A stretch of DNA of 64,000 bases from Verpa conica (lineage: Eukaryota; Ascomycota; Pezizomycetes; Pezizales; Morchellaceae), in NCBI GenBank assembly GCA_033030425.1, contig JAUFSD010000022.1:1178001-1242000 (forward strand), read 5' to 3'. Position numbers and translations under genes: made by a program. The notes under the pieces were generated by a model. The model had not been told where the DNA came from and did no database searches. It worked only from the letters and a program-made list of their open reading frames with translations. Positions 25,795 through 36,600 of the stretch are shown piece after piece. Position 1 is the stretch's first letter, and each line of letters begins with the position of its first letter.

Positions 25795-26859
25795 CTAATT
25801 TTGTTGCCTGAGGCGGCGTTGAATGTTGCGACGGTGGCGGGCTCCCTTAGAGAGTTTACGTTGATACTGGGGGGTGGGGATGGGAAGGTCTGGGTCTTCC
25901 TCGGGTTGTTCAAAGGTGACTTGGGGTTTGATGTTTCCCCAAGAGTCGTAGGAGTTGGCGGTGGAGGGAGCAGACTCGACTGCTGGTGGGGCGTAGGCAA
26001 TGGGGACGAGTTCAGCTCTTTCCCCGTGAGCCTTAAACACGGGAGAGAACGGGGGTTCTTCTTTGGTGCGCGGGGTGATGTGTCCTTCTTGGACAGCTTG
26101 ATTGGTGAGTCGGGTGATGAGGTCCAGCCTCTCTTTTTGCAATTCTTCCTTCTCGGTCTGTAGGCGCTTCTCATACTGGGCGTTGAGAACTGCGGTTCCC
26201 GAGATGATAGTGGAGACGTTTTTGGTGATATTCCCAACCTCTTGGACCATTTCTATGAGGCCAGGAGGGGGGGATACTGGTGCTGGGGGAGTTGGTGATA
26301 CGACGTAGGGGGACGGGTGTTCGTCCTCGCATTCGCAACTATGTCTTGAGCTTACGCTCATGGGGCTGGTGGGTTGATGGTCGGGGATGGTGGAGGCCGG
26401 GGACGAGGCAGCAACAGGGTGTCTTTCCTGGCAATCCTCACAATACGGGTCTTCGAGGATTGGGATCGTTGGTTGGGTACTGGCAGCAGTGATTGCTACC
26501 TCGAGTTTGCTGTAGTCGAGGGTTCCGTCCTCCTTGATGAGTGGGGAGAGCGGTGTTTCGGCAGGGACGTTGATTCTAGCTTTGATAAGGGTTATTTGTT
26601 GCCCCAGGGCCGCGCCTGTGGTGGCCAGTACGTTGGCATGGTAGGTGTTCATTTCCATGGTGGCTTCAAGTAACCGGCACTCGAAGATACGGAGGGCTTG
26701 GGGGAAAGCTTTGAGGGATTGGGCGGCCACTTCGTAGTCGCGTTTGGCGAATTCTAGTTTGGTACGGAGGAGAGTAATATGGTTATGAGTGCTTAGGCTA
26801 ATGGCGGTACCGTTGGCGGTAACCTTAACGGCGGGAACGGGTGCGACGTATAGAGACAT
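25795..26859 (-). CDS. Element B third ORF, unknown function
   Basis: A 354-codon frame lies between pol and the 3' LTR, overlapping the pol end by 35 nt in another frame. The ATG has a good context (CCAAAATGTC). The protein has an N-terminal helical region, a Cys/His cluster (YCEDCQERHP, then HSCECEDEH), Pro-rich linkers and a coiled coil (EKRLQTEKEELQKERLDLI). There is no signal peptide or membrane segment, so it does not look like an envelope protein. It is an extra gene for a Ty3/gypsy element; I do not recognise its family. Confidence 0.72.
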   Translation of the reverse strand: MSLYVAPVPAVKVTANGTAISLSTHNHITLLRTKLEFAKRDYEVAAQSLKAFPQALRIFECRLLEATMEMNTYHANVLATTGAALGQQITLIKARINVPAETPLSPLIKEDGTLDYSKLEVAITAASTQPTIPILEDPYCEDCQERHPVAASSPASTIPDHQPTSPMSVSSRHSCECEDEHPSPYVVSPTPPAPVSPPPGLIEMVQEVGNITKNVSTIISGTAVLNAQYEKRLQTEKEELQKERLDLITRLTNQAVQEGHITPRTKEEPPFSPVFKAHGERAELVPIAYAPPAVESAPSTANSYDSWGNIKPQVTFEQPEEDPDLPIPTPQYQRKLSKGARHRRNIQRRLRQQN

Positions 26860-29800
26860 TTTGGTTTGCGGGGGAGGGTTTGTGTGGGTAGCGGTGGTGA
26901 AATTCGTGGACGAGGGATTGGGAGTTTTCGAAATTGGAAGCAGGGTACCACTCTTGGTCGTGTTCTTTTGAGTAGCCTTTCCACTGAGCGCGGTAGTAGA
27001 GTTTGTTGCGAAGGAGTTTGGAATCGATAACCTGATCGATTTCGAATTCTTCGTGAGAGTTGACGATGACTGGGGGAGGAGGAGGCTGGATATGACCGGG
27101 TATTGGTTCTGAAGAGGCTGTTGGTTCGAGGAGACTGATGTGGAATGTTGGATGGACTTTCATGGAAGGGGGAAGGTCCAATTTATAGGCACGGTTGCCT
27201 ATTCGTTCGAGTACGGAGAAGGGGCCTAGGCGTTTGAAATCTAGTTTGCTGGAGGGTCGTGTGGTGTTGATGTTCCGTCTGAGTAGCCAAACTTTTTCTC
27301 CTGGTTTCAGGATAGGATCGGGTGACCGATGTTTGTTTGATTGTTCTGCCTGTGACTCTTGGCTGAAACGGATTTCGTCGCGGAGTGAGTTATGTAGTGT
27401 TTGTAACTGTTTGGTGTATGACTCGACCTCAGGGGCTTGTGTGACGGGGGCTTGTAGGTTTAGATGGTGTTTTGGGTTGTAGCCGTAATTGGCAAAAAAT
27501 GGCGAGACTTTGGTGGTGCTTGAGGCTGTGTTGTTGTAACAGAATTCGGCAGTGTTTAGGAGTTCCGCCCAATTGTTTTGTTGGTAGTTGACATAGGCTC
27601 GGAGATACTGCTCCAAGATGGCGTTGACTCGTTCTGTTTGTCCGTCAGTTTGGGGGTGGAAAGCCGTGCTTAGGTTGCTTTTGATTCCGAGTTCTTTTGT
27701 TAATTCTTTCCAGAAGTTTGAGGTGAATAGTGAGTCGCGGTCGCTTGTGATGTCGTCTGGTAATCCATGATGTTTAAAAACGTGTGTCATGAATAGTTTT
27801 GCAAACTGTTGGGCTGTAAGGGAGGCTTGGCAGGGCACGAAATGTGCCATTTTTGTAAGACGGTCTACTACCACCCATAGGGCATCGTGTCCTTGTGATG
27901 TTGGCAGTCCCGTGATGAAGTCCATGGATAGTGATCGCCAGGGACGGTCAGGGGGTTGTAGAGGTTTGAGTAATCCGAAAGGGGCGTGTCTGACTGGTTT
28001 GATGCGGGCGCACGTGTCGCAGTGATCGACGTATTTTGTGACGAATTTTCTTATTCCCGGGAAATAGTAGTCTCGTGTGATCAGTTCGAGGGTTTTTTCG
28101 CGACCGGGGTGTCCTGCGGCCGGGTTGTCGTGGATCTGTTTCATTATTTGGAGGCGAAGTGGGGTATTGTCAGGGATCCAGATGAGGCCATCGTACGTTA
28201 GTAGGTTATCTTGCATGGAGCATAGGCCTAGTGCAACGTCTTTTGATCTGGTGACACCATTTTTTAGGTTTTGGATTACTTGGCGTGTTAGGGGATCGTT
28301 TTGGAGTTGTTTCTGGATTTCTTCTTTGATGGTGTTGTCGGTGGCTGTGTTTGTGATGGTGGCGCTTAGTTGGAACTTGTCGGGTTTCAGGAGTGTTTGT
28401 TTGAGATGTAGGTCCCCTTTTTGAGGCAGATCTCCTGATCGCCTGGTTAGAGCGTCGGGTTTTTGTCCTTGGTCGCCGGGTCTGTAGGTGATGACGAAAT
28501 TGTAGCTTCCGAGGGTTTCGGCCCATCGTGCTTGTCTTCTATTTAACTCTTTGGTTGTCATGAAGTATTCCAGGTTTTTGTGGTCGCTGAGTACTTTGAT
28601 TTGGTGTTGGCTTCCTTCCAGGTACTGTCTCCATTCTCGAAACGCTGAGACTATGGCAAGGAGTTCCTTGTCGTGGATTTCATAGTTGATTTGGGCTGCG
28701 TTCATTTTCTTTGAATAGTACGCGATGGGATGGAGGATTCCCTCGTTGTTAGTTTGGGAGATTACTGCGGCTACCACGTAGTCCGAGGCGTCGGTTTCTA
28801 CCGTGATTTCTTTTGTCGGGTCGAAATGTTGGAGGATTGGAGCTGTGGTAAAAGCCTTTTTGAGTATGTCGAATGCTTTTCTTGCTTCTGTATTGAACTC
28901 GAATTTGACGTCCTTCTTGAGGAGTTGAGTTAACGGTTTACAGATGTTGCTATACTTGTTGATGAAGCGTCGATAGAAGTTGGCAAATCCTAAGAAACAC
29001 TGGACGTCATGGACTGAGGCTAGGTCGGGCCATTCGGTTATGGCTTGGATTTTCTTGGGGTCCATGAACACGCCTTTGGGAGATACTATGAAACCGAGGT
29101 ATTCTATCTCTTCTTGGTGGAAATGGCACTTAGAAGGCTTGAGGTTGATTCCAGCATTACGAAGTTTTTTCATAACCTGGCGGACTTGGTTGACATGGGA
29201 CTTCATGTCTTCGGAGTAGATGAGGATGTCATCTAGGTAGACGATACAGAAGACGTCTAGGAACTCGGACAGGATCTCATTGATCCATGCTTGGAACGTG
29301 GCAGGAGCATTGGTGAGTCCGAAAGGCATGACGGTGTATTCGTAAAGGCCGTAGCGCGTTCGAAATGCTGTTTTCCATTCGTCCCCTTCTGCTATTCGGA
29401 TATGGTGGTATCCTTCTCGGATATCTAATGACGTATAGATCTTGGCTGACTTTAGACGATCTAAGGCTTCATTGATTAGTGGCAGGGGGTACCGGTCCTT
29501 AACTGTGACGGCGTTAAGTCCGCGATAGTCGACACACAGCCGCATTGATCCATCTTTTTTCTTAACAAATAGAATGGGTGCTCCGGCTGAGGAAGATGAG
29601 GATCTAATCCATCCCCTCTTCAGGTAGGTTTCCAGGTATTCGCGTAGAGTTTTCAACTCTGCTTCTGACAATGAGTACAGTTGCTTGAATGGCGGGGTAG
29701 TTCCTGGCATGAGGTTGATCTTATGATCTGCTTGGCGACGAGGAGGCGGGTCGGTAGGTTCGCGCTCGTGAAATATATCGAGGAAATCGTGGTATTCGGC

Positions 29801-30673
29801 GGGTAGAAGATTTTTTGCTTCCGGGGACTTGGCTGGGGGTTGAGTATCCTTTCTCATGTATTCGTACTTGTCCGAAGCACAAAGTTCTAGTGCATGATCG
29901 ATTTCTCGGATGGTGAGGAGGCAGGGTTCGCCTTGTTTTGCAGATCGCTTAAACGCGGCTGCTCCTACTAGGCTTATGTCTGCAGTTCTGAGGTGTTGGA
30001 TGATTGCAGGCTTCTCAGGAAGAGCTTGGACGACGCTTGGTACGTTGAGGCATTCTTCTTGACAAGTTTTGGACGTGAAGTTGACTTGGTGTTCTTTCCA
30101 CATAATTTCTGGGTTATGTTTTTTGAACCAGGGGATTCCTAGGATTACTGGGTAGTGTCCTAGCTTGGTGACTTGGAAGGTTTCCGTCTCTTGGTGGTTT
30201 CCTATTTTTATAGGCAGTTTGACTTGGTGAGTGATGGTACCGCTTTGAGAGGTTGATCCATCGATAAGGGTAAGTGGCTGGGCCATTTTCTTGGCTTGGA
30301 CTGGGAATTGCTTTTGATTGGCGAAACTGCGGTCAATGAAGTTTCCAGTTGCTCCGCTATCTAGCATGGCAAAGGTTTCAATGACTTGGTTTTCGAGGCT
30401 GATTTGCACCGGGAGGATGAGGTGGTCGTCTAGGGCGTGTTTTGGAGGGATGTCAGAAGAACAGGACAGTCCAGCTGTACTGAATGACGTATGGTTTTCG
30501 GGGAGGTCTTGAAGTGGGGCGAAGCGTGATGGTTTGGCAACTCTAGGGGGTTCCTTTGCCAGGGGTAGGTTGCGCTTTACTCCTGGTCCTCCTCGTTTCC
30601 CGATTCTTCGAGATTTTGTGTGGAGGTACCGGCTAGCCTTCTGGGCTTTGGTTTCCACGTTTTCTCTGGGCAT
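26825..30673 (-). CDS. Element B pol: protease, RT, RNase H, integrase, chromodomain
   Basis: A single open frame of about 1280 codons. In order: aspartic protease with LDSGATGNF, reverse transcriptase with the core YLDDILIYS, RNase H ([12 protein letters not shown]), integrase zinc domain (HPGREKTLELITR, CDTC) with catalytic D, D and E (MDFITGLP, SDRDSLF, ERVNAIL), then a C-terminal chromodomain (EFEIDQVIDSK, QWKGYS, EWYPASNF). The chromodomain targets heterochromatin marks and defines the chromovirus clade. It has no own good start and is likely made by -1 frameshifting from gag. No stop or frame break was found, so the protein should be functional. Confidence 0.93.
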   Translation of the reverse strand: MPRENVETKAQKASRYLHTKSRRIGKRGGPGVKRNLPLAKEPPRVAKPSRFAPLQDLPENHTSFSTAGLSCSSDIPPKHALDDHLILPVQISLENQVIETFAMLDSGATGNFIDRSFANQKQFPVQAKKMAQPLTLIDGSTSQSGTITHQVKLPIKIGNHQETETFQVTKLGHYPVILGIPWFKKHNPEIMWKEHQVNFTSKTCQEECLNVPSVVQALPEKPAIIQHLRTADISLVGAAAFKRSAKQGEPCLLTIREIDHALELCASDKYEYMRKDTQPPAKSPEAKNLLPAEYHDFLDIFHEREPTDPPPRRQADHKINLMPGTTPPFKQLYSLSEAELKTLREYLETYLKRGWIRSSSSSAGAPILFVKKKDGSMRLCVDYRGLNAVTVKDRYPLPLINEALDRLKSAKIYTSLDIREGYHHIRIAEGDEWKTAFRTRYGLYEYTVMPFGLTNAPATFQAWINEILSEFLDVFCIVYLDDILIYSEDMKSHVNQVRQVMKKLRNAGINLKPSKCHFHQEEIEYLGFIVSPKGVFMDPKKIQAITEWPDLASVHDVQCFLGFANFYRRFINKYSNICKPLTQLLKKDVKFEFNTEARKAFDILKKAFTTAPILQHFDPTKEITVETDASDYVVAAVISQTNNEGILHPIAYYSKKMNAAQINYEIHDKELLAIVSAFREWRQYLEGSQHQIKVLSDHKNLEYFMTTKELNRRQARWAETLGSYNFVITYRPGDQGQKPDALTRRSGDLPQKGDLHLKQTLLKPDKFQLSATITNTATDNTIKEEIQKQLQNDPLTRQVIQNLKNGVTRSKDVALGLCSMQDNLLTYDGLIWIPDNTPLRLQIMKQIHDNPAAGHPGREKTLELITRDYYFPGIRKFVTKYVDHCDTCARIKPVRHAPFGLLKPLQPPDRPWRSLSMDFITGLPTSQGHDALWVVVDRLTKMAHFVPCQASLTAQQFAKLFMTHVFKHHGLPDDITSDRDSLFTSNFWKELTKELGIKSNLSTAFHPQTDGQTERVNAILEQYLRAYVNYQQNNWAELLNTAEFCYNNTASSTTKVSPFFANYGYNPKHHLNLQAPVTQAPEVESYTKQLQTLHNSLRDEIRFSQESQAEQSNKHRSPDPILKPGEKVWLLRRNINTTRPSSKLDFKRLGPFSVLERIGNRAYKLDLPPSMKVHPTFHISLLEPTASSEPIPGHIQPPPPPVIVNSHEEFEIDQVIDSKLLRNKLYYRAQWKGYSKEHDQEWYPASNFENSQSLVHEFHHRYPHKPSPANQNVSIRRTRSRR

Positions 30674-33600
30674 TTATCTGCCATGTGGTTGGGTTTTCCA
30701 CAGTACATGCAGAGGTTATTTTCGAACCGTCTCTTTTTTTCCTTGTGTCGCGGGCAGCTCCGAGGATACCAACGCCACCGTCGCACGAAACAAGACCAAA
30801 ACCGGACCACACCCCAGTAAGAGAGTCACCTTCGACCTCGCCCCCACTCGGCGATCGAGTCGATTGAATGCGCGCATTGTGAGCAATTTAACGGAAAGGG
30901 AATAATGGGCGCAGGAAGGCTCGTATCCGCGCACGCGAGGTTGATGGGGGTTTGTGTCTTTGGCAATAAGGTTCTCCGGGCCGACGGCCCCTCGTGGTAG
31001 TTTCGGAATTTACGTAACGTTATCGTATGACCCCAGGAGCTCTTTGTACACTTTGTATGCGGTTTGTATGGGAAAGATACCTTTCTGTTGGATATGACAT
31101 ATCCAACAGAAACAGTGGGGGAAATTTAGTTGGAGTGAAAAAGTTTTCTTTGGCGTTAAGGTTATTTTGGAAGCAGAGAAGAAGGGAAGAAATAGGGGAA
31201 ACATATAAGGAGGGGCCTCGCCCCGAGGATTTTCTTAGGCACGCAACGTCTTGTTTATATTGTCTAGTAAAGAAATATTACAGAGTTTTTCACTTGTAAT
31301 ATCTTTTGCCATAACACCGTTCATTGTCGCCGTCTTAGTCGCTGTCACCGTCCCGTTGCCTAGGCTTTACCATACCATCCCAACCGCCCCGCCACACTAC
31401 GTTGCGTCCCTTCAAGCCTACCCAACAACACTGTACCAATGTCTGCCAGTAGTGGCCCCCCCGGGGACCCTCCGGCATTTCGCCTCCCAGCTACCCTTGA
31501 TGATTTTACCACCGCCTATAACACCGACGCCGCCCAGTTCCACGCCAATCTTCTGCAGTATGCAGCCAAACTCCAGGAAAACAACATCCGACTCCGCAAC
31601 GAAAGAAACGGACACCTTCAAGCGGCTACGGAGGCACAAGCCAGCCTCAACAATGCCGAGGAAGCCATCGTCACCGCTGAAGAAACCGCCCAACGTCTTA
31701 CCACCGCCAACACCGTTCTTGCTCACCGAGTAACCAGCTTGGAAAACGATCTTCGTGCAGCCCGAACCGCCGCGGAAGGAGGGAGAATTCCAACTCCACC
31801 TCCCCTCGATATCAATGACCCCGTCGCCCCCAGAAGATCTGACAAAATCCCTGACCCTCCAATGTTCAATGGTAACCGCGCGGCCCTGAAACCCTTTGTC
31901 GCCCAACTTCGCAATAAACTCCGTAACAATGCCGATCGTTTTTCCAATGAAGCCGCCAAAGTCGGATATGCTTTTAACCGTCTGGAGGGAGTCGCCTTGA
32001 ACCAGGTACTCCCTTATGCAACTGCCACTGGAATTGACTTTGCCAACGTTGAAGCTCTCATCACCGTCTTGAACTCTGCCTTCGCCGACCCTGATCCTCA
32101 TGGAACTGCAAGGAGGGAACTCCACAACCTCAAACAGAAAAACAAGGACTTCTCCTCCTATCTCGCTGACTTCCGTCGCATCATGGCAGACCTTGGGTAC
32201 GATGACTCCGCCAAGAGAGACGCCCTTCGGGAGGGTCTCTCTGAGGAAATGAAGGACCAACTTGTCGGTCGCCGCGTCCCTGTTGATGCCCATGGTGCAG
32301 CCACGTTCGATCTCTACGTCGCCGACCTTCTTGTTGTGGATAATGACCTCCGTGTTCGCAAGGAAGAGAAGAGGGGCTCAAGGTCCTTCGGAAACTTCCA
32401 ACATCAACCTGCCCCCCGCGCTTCTGCTCCTGCCCCCGTTGCCAGTTCTGGCTACCATCCGTCATTCGCCCCTGGAGGTTTGGCTCCCATGAATCTCAGT
32501 GCTTTCGTCCCCCGTCCTGCTGGTCAACCCCGTGGTCCTCTTTCCCCCGAGGAAAAACAGAGGCGTTTTGCCTCGGGGCTTTGTATGTATTGCGGCCAGA
32601 GTGGCCATGTTTTTGCCAATTGTCCTTTATCTCGTTCCGGCCCACGTGCCACCCCTTCGTCCTTTAGTATGCGCGGGCGCCGCAATTACTCCATCTCCTT
32701 TTGGTCTTCTTTCTGGTGCTGCTGCTTCTGTTTCTGGGTCTTCTGTTGCGGGCGGTGTCCCCATCTCCAATATTTCCGTTTCTGGCTCTCCTGTTCCTTC
32801 TTCGTCTTCTGTGGCCGGTGCGCCACCTAGGTCTTCCTTTGCTTCTTCTTCTCGTTCGGGCGGCGACCCGCGTTATCAATCTTCTTCTTCCGATCAGCAG
32901 GGTTTTCAGTAGTCCCTGCCTTTAACTGGCCCTGCCAGGGACCTTTTAACGATTTTTCTTTGACTGCATTTTCTATTTCTGGCTTTTCGGTATCAAACAT
33001 TGTTGTGGAGGAAGATTCTTTGGATGGTGAGCATTTGGTAGTAGCATGTACCTTATCCACCAATACAAAGACAGTAAAAACCCACGCTCTGATTGATACT
33101 GGTGCCTCCGGATATGCTTTCATTGATGAATCGTTCGCGCGCCAGCATTCTTTTCCCCTGTTACCGTTAAAAACTCCCCGGGCTCTAGAAGTCATAGACG
33201 GCCGAAGCGTAGCCTCCGGGGACATTACCCATCTTTCCCATCTTGGTCTCTCTATAGGGGGACACCAGGAGCATGCGCCGTTTTTTGTCACTTCCCTTGG
33301 ACACTATCCTCTTGTTTTAGGCATTCCCTGGATGAAGCACCATGATGTGGCCATCAGGTTTGCCTCCAATCATGTCTCCTTCGGTTCCGATTACTGCATG
33401 AAACACTGCACCTCCTCCACCATTCCCGTCGTCTCCACTGGTATCTCCCCCCCGGCTCCCGCTCTCAAGAAAATTTCCATCGCAATGATTGGGGCTGTCC
33501 CCTTCTCCTTTTTGGCTAGAAAGAAGTCTTCTCGCATTTTGTCAATCTCCCTTTATGAGATTAACAAAGCTATTGACCATAAGACTACCAAAGAGGATTG

Positions 33601-36600
33601 GAAGGCTAAAGTTCCGGTTGAGTACCATGATTTTTTGGATATGTTCGACGAACAGATCGCAAAAAACATGCCCCCACGCCGTATTTATGATCATAAGATT
33701 CCTGAGGGATGGAAAGGAACCCCCCTTTGGCCCCCTATATGGAATGTCTCGCGAGGAACTCGTCGCACTCAAAGAATACCTAGAGGACAATTTGTCCAAA
33801 GGATACATTAGAGACAGCTCCTCTCCTGCCGGTGCCCCTGTATTGTTCGCCAAGAAAGACGACGGAAGTCTCCGTCTCTGTGTTGACTACCGAGGAATTA
33901 ACGAAATAACTATTAAAAATCGATATCCCCTTCCTCTCATTCGAGAAACCTTGGATCGCTTAGCTAAAGCAAAGTGGTACACCAAGTTGGACCTCAGGAT
34001 GGGATACAATCAAGTACGCATGGCAGAAAACGAGGAATGGAAAACCGCCTTCAGGACCCGGTATGGCCACTTTGAATACACCGTAATGCCCTTCGGACTC
34101 ACCAATGCCCCGCAACCTTTCAGCACTTTATCAAAGAGTCCTTACGCAAGTACCTCGACGTCTTTTGCACTGCCTACCTTGACGACATTTTGATCTACAG
34201 TAACACTCTGGAAGAACACAAGGTCCACGTTCGTAAGATACTGGAAGCTCTGAAGGAAAATGGGATCTTTCTCAAACCTGAGAAATGTGAATTTCACGTT
34301 CAATCCACAAAGTACTTGGGTCTAATTATCTCCCTAACGGCATCGCGATGGACCCTAAGAAAGTGTCTGCCATCAGGGAATGGTCTGCCCCAAGGAATGT
34401 GAAGGAAGTACAAGGGTTTATTGGGTTTGCGAATTTTTACCGGCGTTTTATTTTGGGTTTTTCTAATCTTGCCTCTCCTATTACTGCTCTTACGAAAAAG
34501 GATACACCGTTCATATGGTCTCCGGAGTGCGAAGAAGCCTTCGAGAAAATGAAAGAAGCTTTTACCTCAGCTCCCATTCTCATGCACTTTGACGCCGACC
34601 GACCAATAGTGGTGGAAACCGATGCTTCCGATTATGTTTCCGCGGGTATCTTGTCCCAGTATGATGAAAACAACGTCCTCCGTCCGGTGGCCTTTTTCTC
34701 CAAAAAACATTCGCCCGCCGAATGCAATTACGAAATTTACGACAAAGAGCTACTAGCAATCATCATAGCCTTTGAAGAATGGAGACCAGAGTTGGAGAGT
34801 ACCGAAGAGCCAATCTCCGTCATCACCGATCACCGTAATCTGGAATATTTTATGTCCACCAAGCAGTTGAATCGTCGCCAGGCCAGGTGGTCCGAGTTTC
34901 TATCTCGTTTTAATTTTAAAATTTCATATCGTCCAGGAAACAAGGGGGAAACCCGATGCACTAACTAGGAGATCTGGAGATCTACCTAAAGAGGGGGATG
35001 AAAGATTGGCTCATCAGAGTCAAACAGTGTTGAAAAGGGAAAATTTTGACAGTAAGCTTGGTTTGTTTACGGGTTCTTTGTCAAATGAACCCGCTCAAGG
35101 AACGACCCCACTGGAAAAGTTGTTTACCAAAGCCTATGCTAATGATTCCGCCCCTCAAAAAATTCTAGAACTTCTTCGCCAGGGTGTGCAACATTCAAAG
35201 GAAATAACCCTGGCTGAGTGCACCAACGTCAATGGAAAACTTTGCTATCGAGGCACCCTTTACGTCCCAGACCACAACGAATTAAAGCTGGAATTGCTGA
35301 AACAGTACCACGACTCCCCCTCCGCCGGCCATCCAGGACGCTCAAAGACCTTCGAACTTCTGAGTAGAGACTACTACTGGCCAAAGATGGGAAGTTTCGT
35401 GAAGCGATATGTTAAGAATTGTCACACTTGTAGCCGCAGCAAACCATCGTACAATGCCCCGTCTGGAATTCTTCGTCCCCTGCCCATTCCAAATCAACCT
35501 TGGCAGGACATTTCCATGGACTTCGTCACTGGCCTACCGTCGAGTAATGGGTACGATGCCATTTTCGTTGTGGTCGATAGACTCTCCAAGATGCGCCATC
35601 TCCTCCCCTGCCATACCACTGCCAACGCTCAAGACGTCGCACGTTTGTACCTTGAAAACGTCTGGAAACTTCACGGCCTCCCTCTTACGGTAATCTCGGA
35701 TCGCGGAACTCAGTTCACGTCCCAGTTCTGGCAATGCCTGTGTAAACAGTTGAAGATTGAGTCCAAATTATCTACGGCCTTCCATCCTCAGACCGATGGA
35801 CAAACAGAACGCGTCAACGCTGTAATGGAACAGTACCTCCGAAGCTTTGTGTCTTATCAACAAGACGACTGGTCCAGCTGGCTTCCCATTGCCGAGTTCG
35901 CGGCTAACAATCACTTTTCGGAAACCACCAAAGTTAGCCCGTTCTTCGCCAATTACGGATTCCACCCTCGGTTTACCCTTGACTTGGTCCCTCATGATAG
36001 GTCCCCCCCCAGTATCGACGCTCGGAAGTTTGCCCAGAAAATGGAAGACTTACACGACTACCTTCGCGGAGAAATGAAGCTCGCTCAAGATGCCCAAGAA
36101 AACACTGCCAATGCCCATCGTATCCCTGCTCCCGACTATAAAGTTGGAGATCAAGTTTGGCTGTCTGCCAAAAATATCCGAACCCAGAGGCCCTCAAAGA
36201 AATTGGACTGGAAACAACTTGGTCGGTTTACCGTTAAGAAGGTTATCAGTCCCTATGCCTACGAACTTGATCTTCCAGCTACCATGGCCAATCATCCCGT
36301 GTTTCACGTTTCCCAGCTTCGCCCCGTCGCCACTGATCCCATTCCCGGCCATGTTCCTCCCCCTGCTCCCCCAGTTATTGTTGAAGGAGAAACGGAGTGG
36401 GAAGTGGAGGAGATTCTCGACGCCCGGCTTCATGGCATCAAAGGCCCTCAGTACCTCGTCAAGTGGACAGGCTATGACCTACCTACGTGGGAGCCCCCCG
36501 AATACATTGAACAATGCGCTGCCCTCGACATCTTCTATCAGCGACATCCAACCAAGCCTGACTTTCGCCAAAGCCTCACTAGTTCTCCTGGGAAGTCGAA

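Noticed and set aside
31010..31299. ORFs of 60-90 codons on both strands in LTR C
   Set aside because: Repeated in each LTR copy and overlapping the palindrome and promoter; no protein features.
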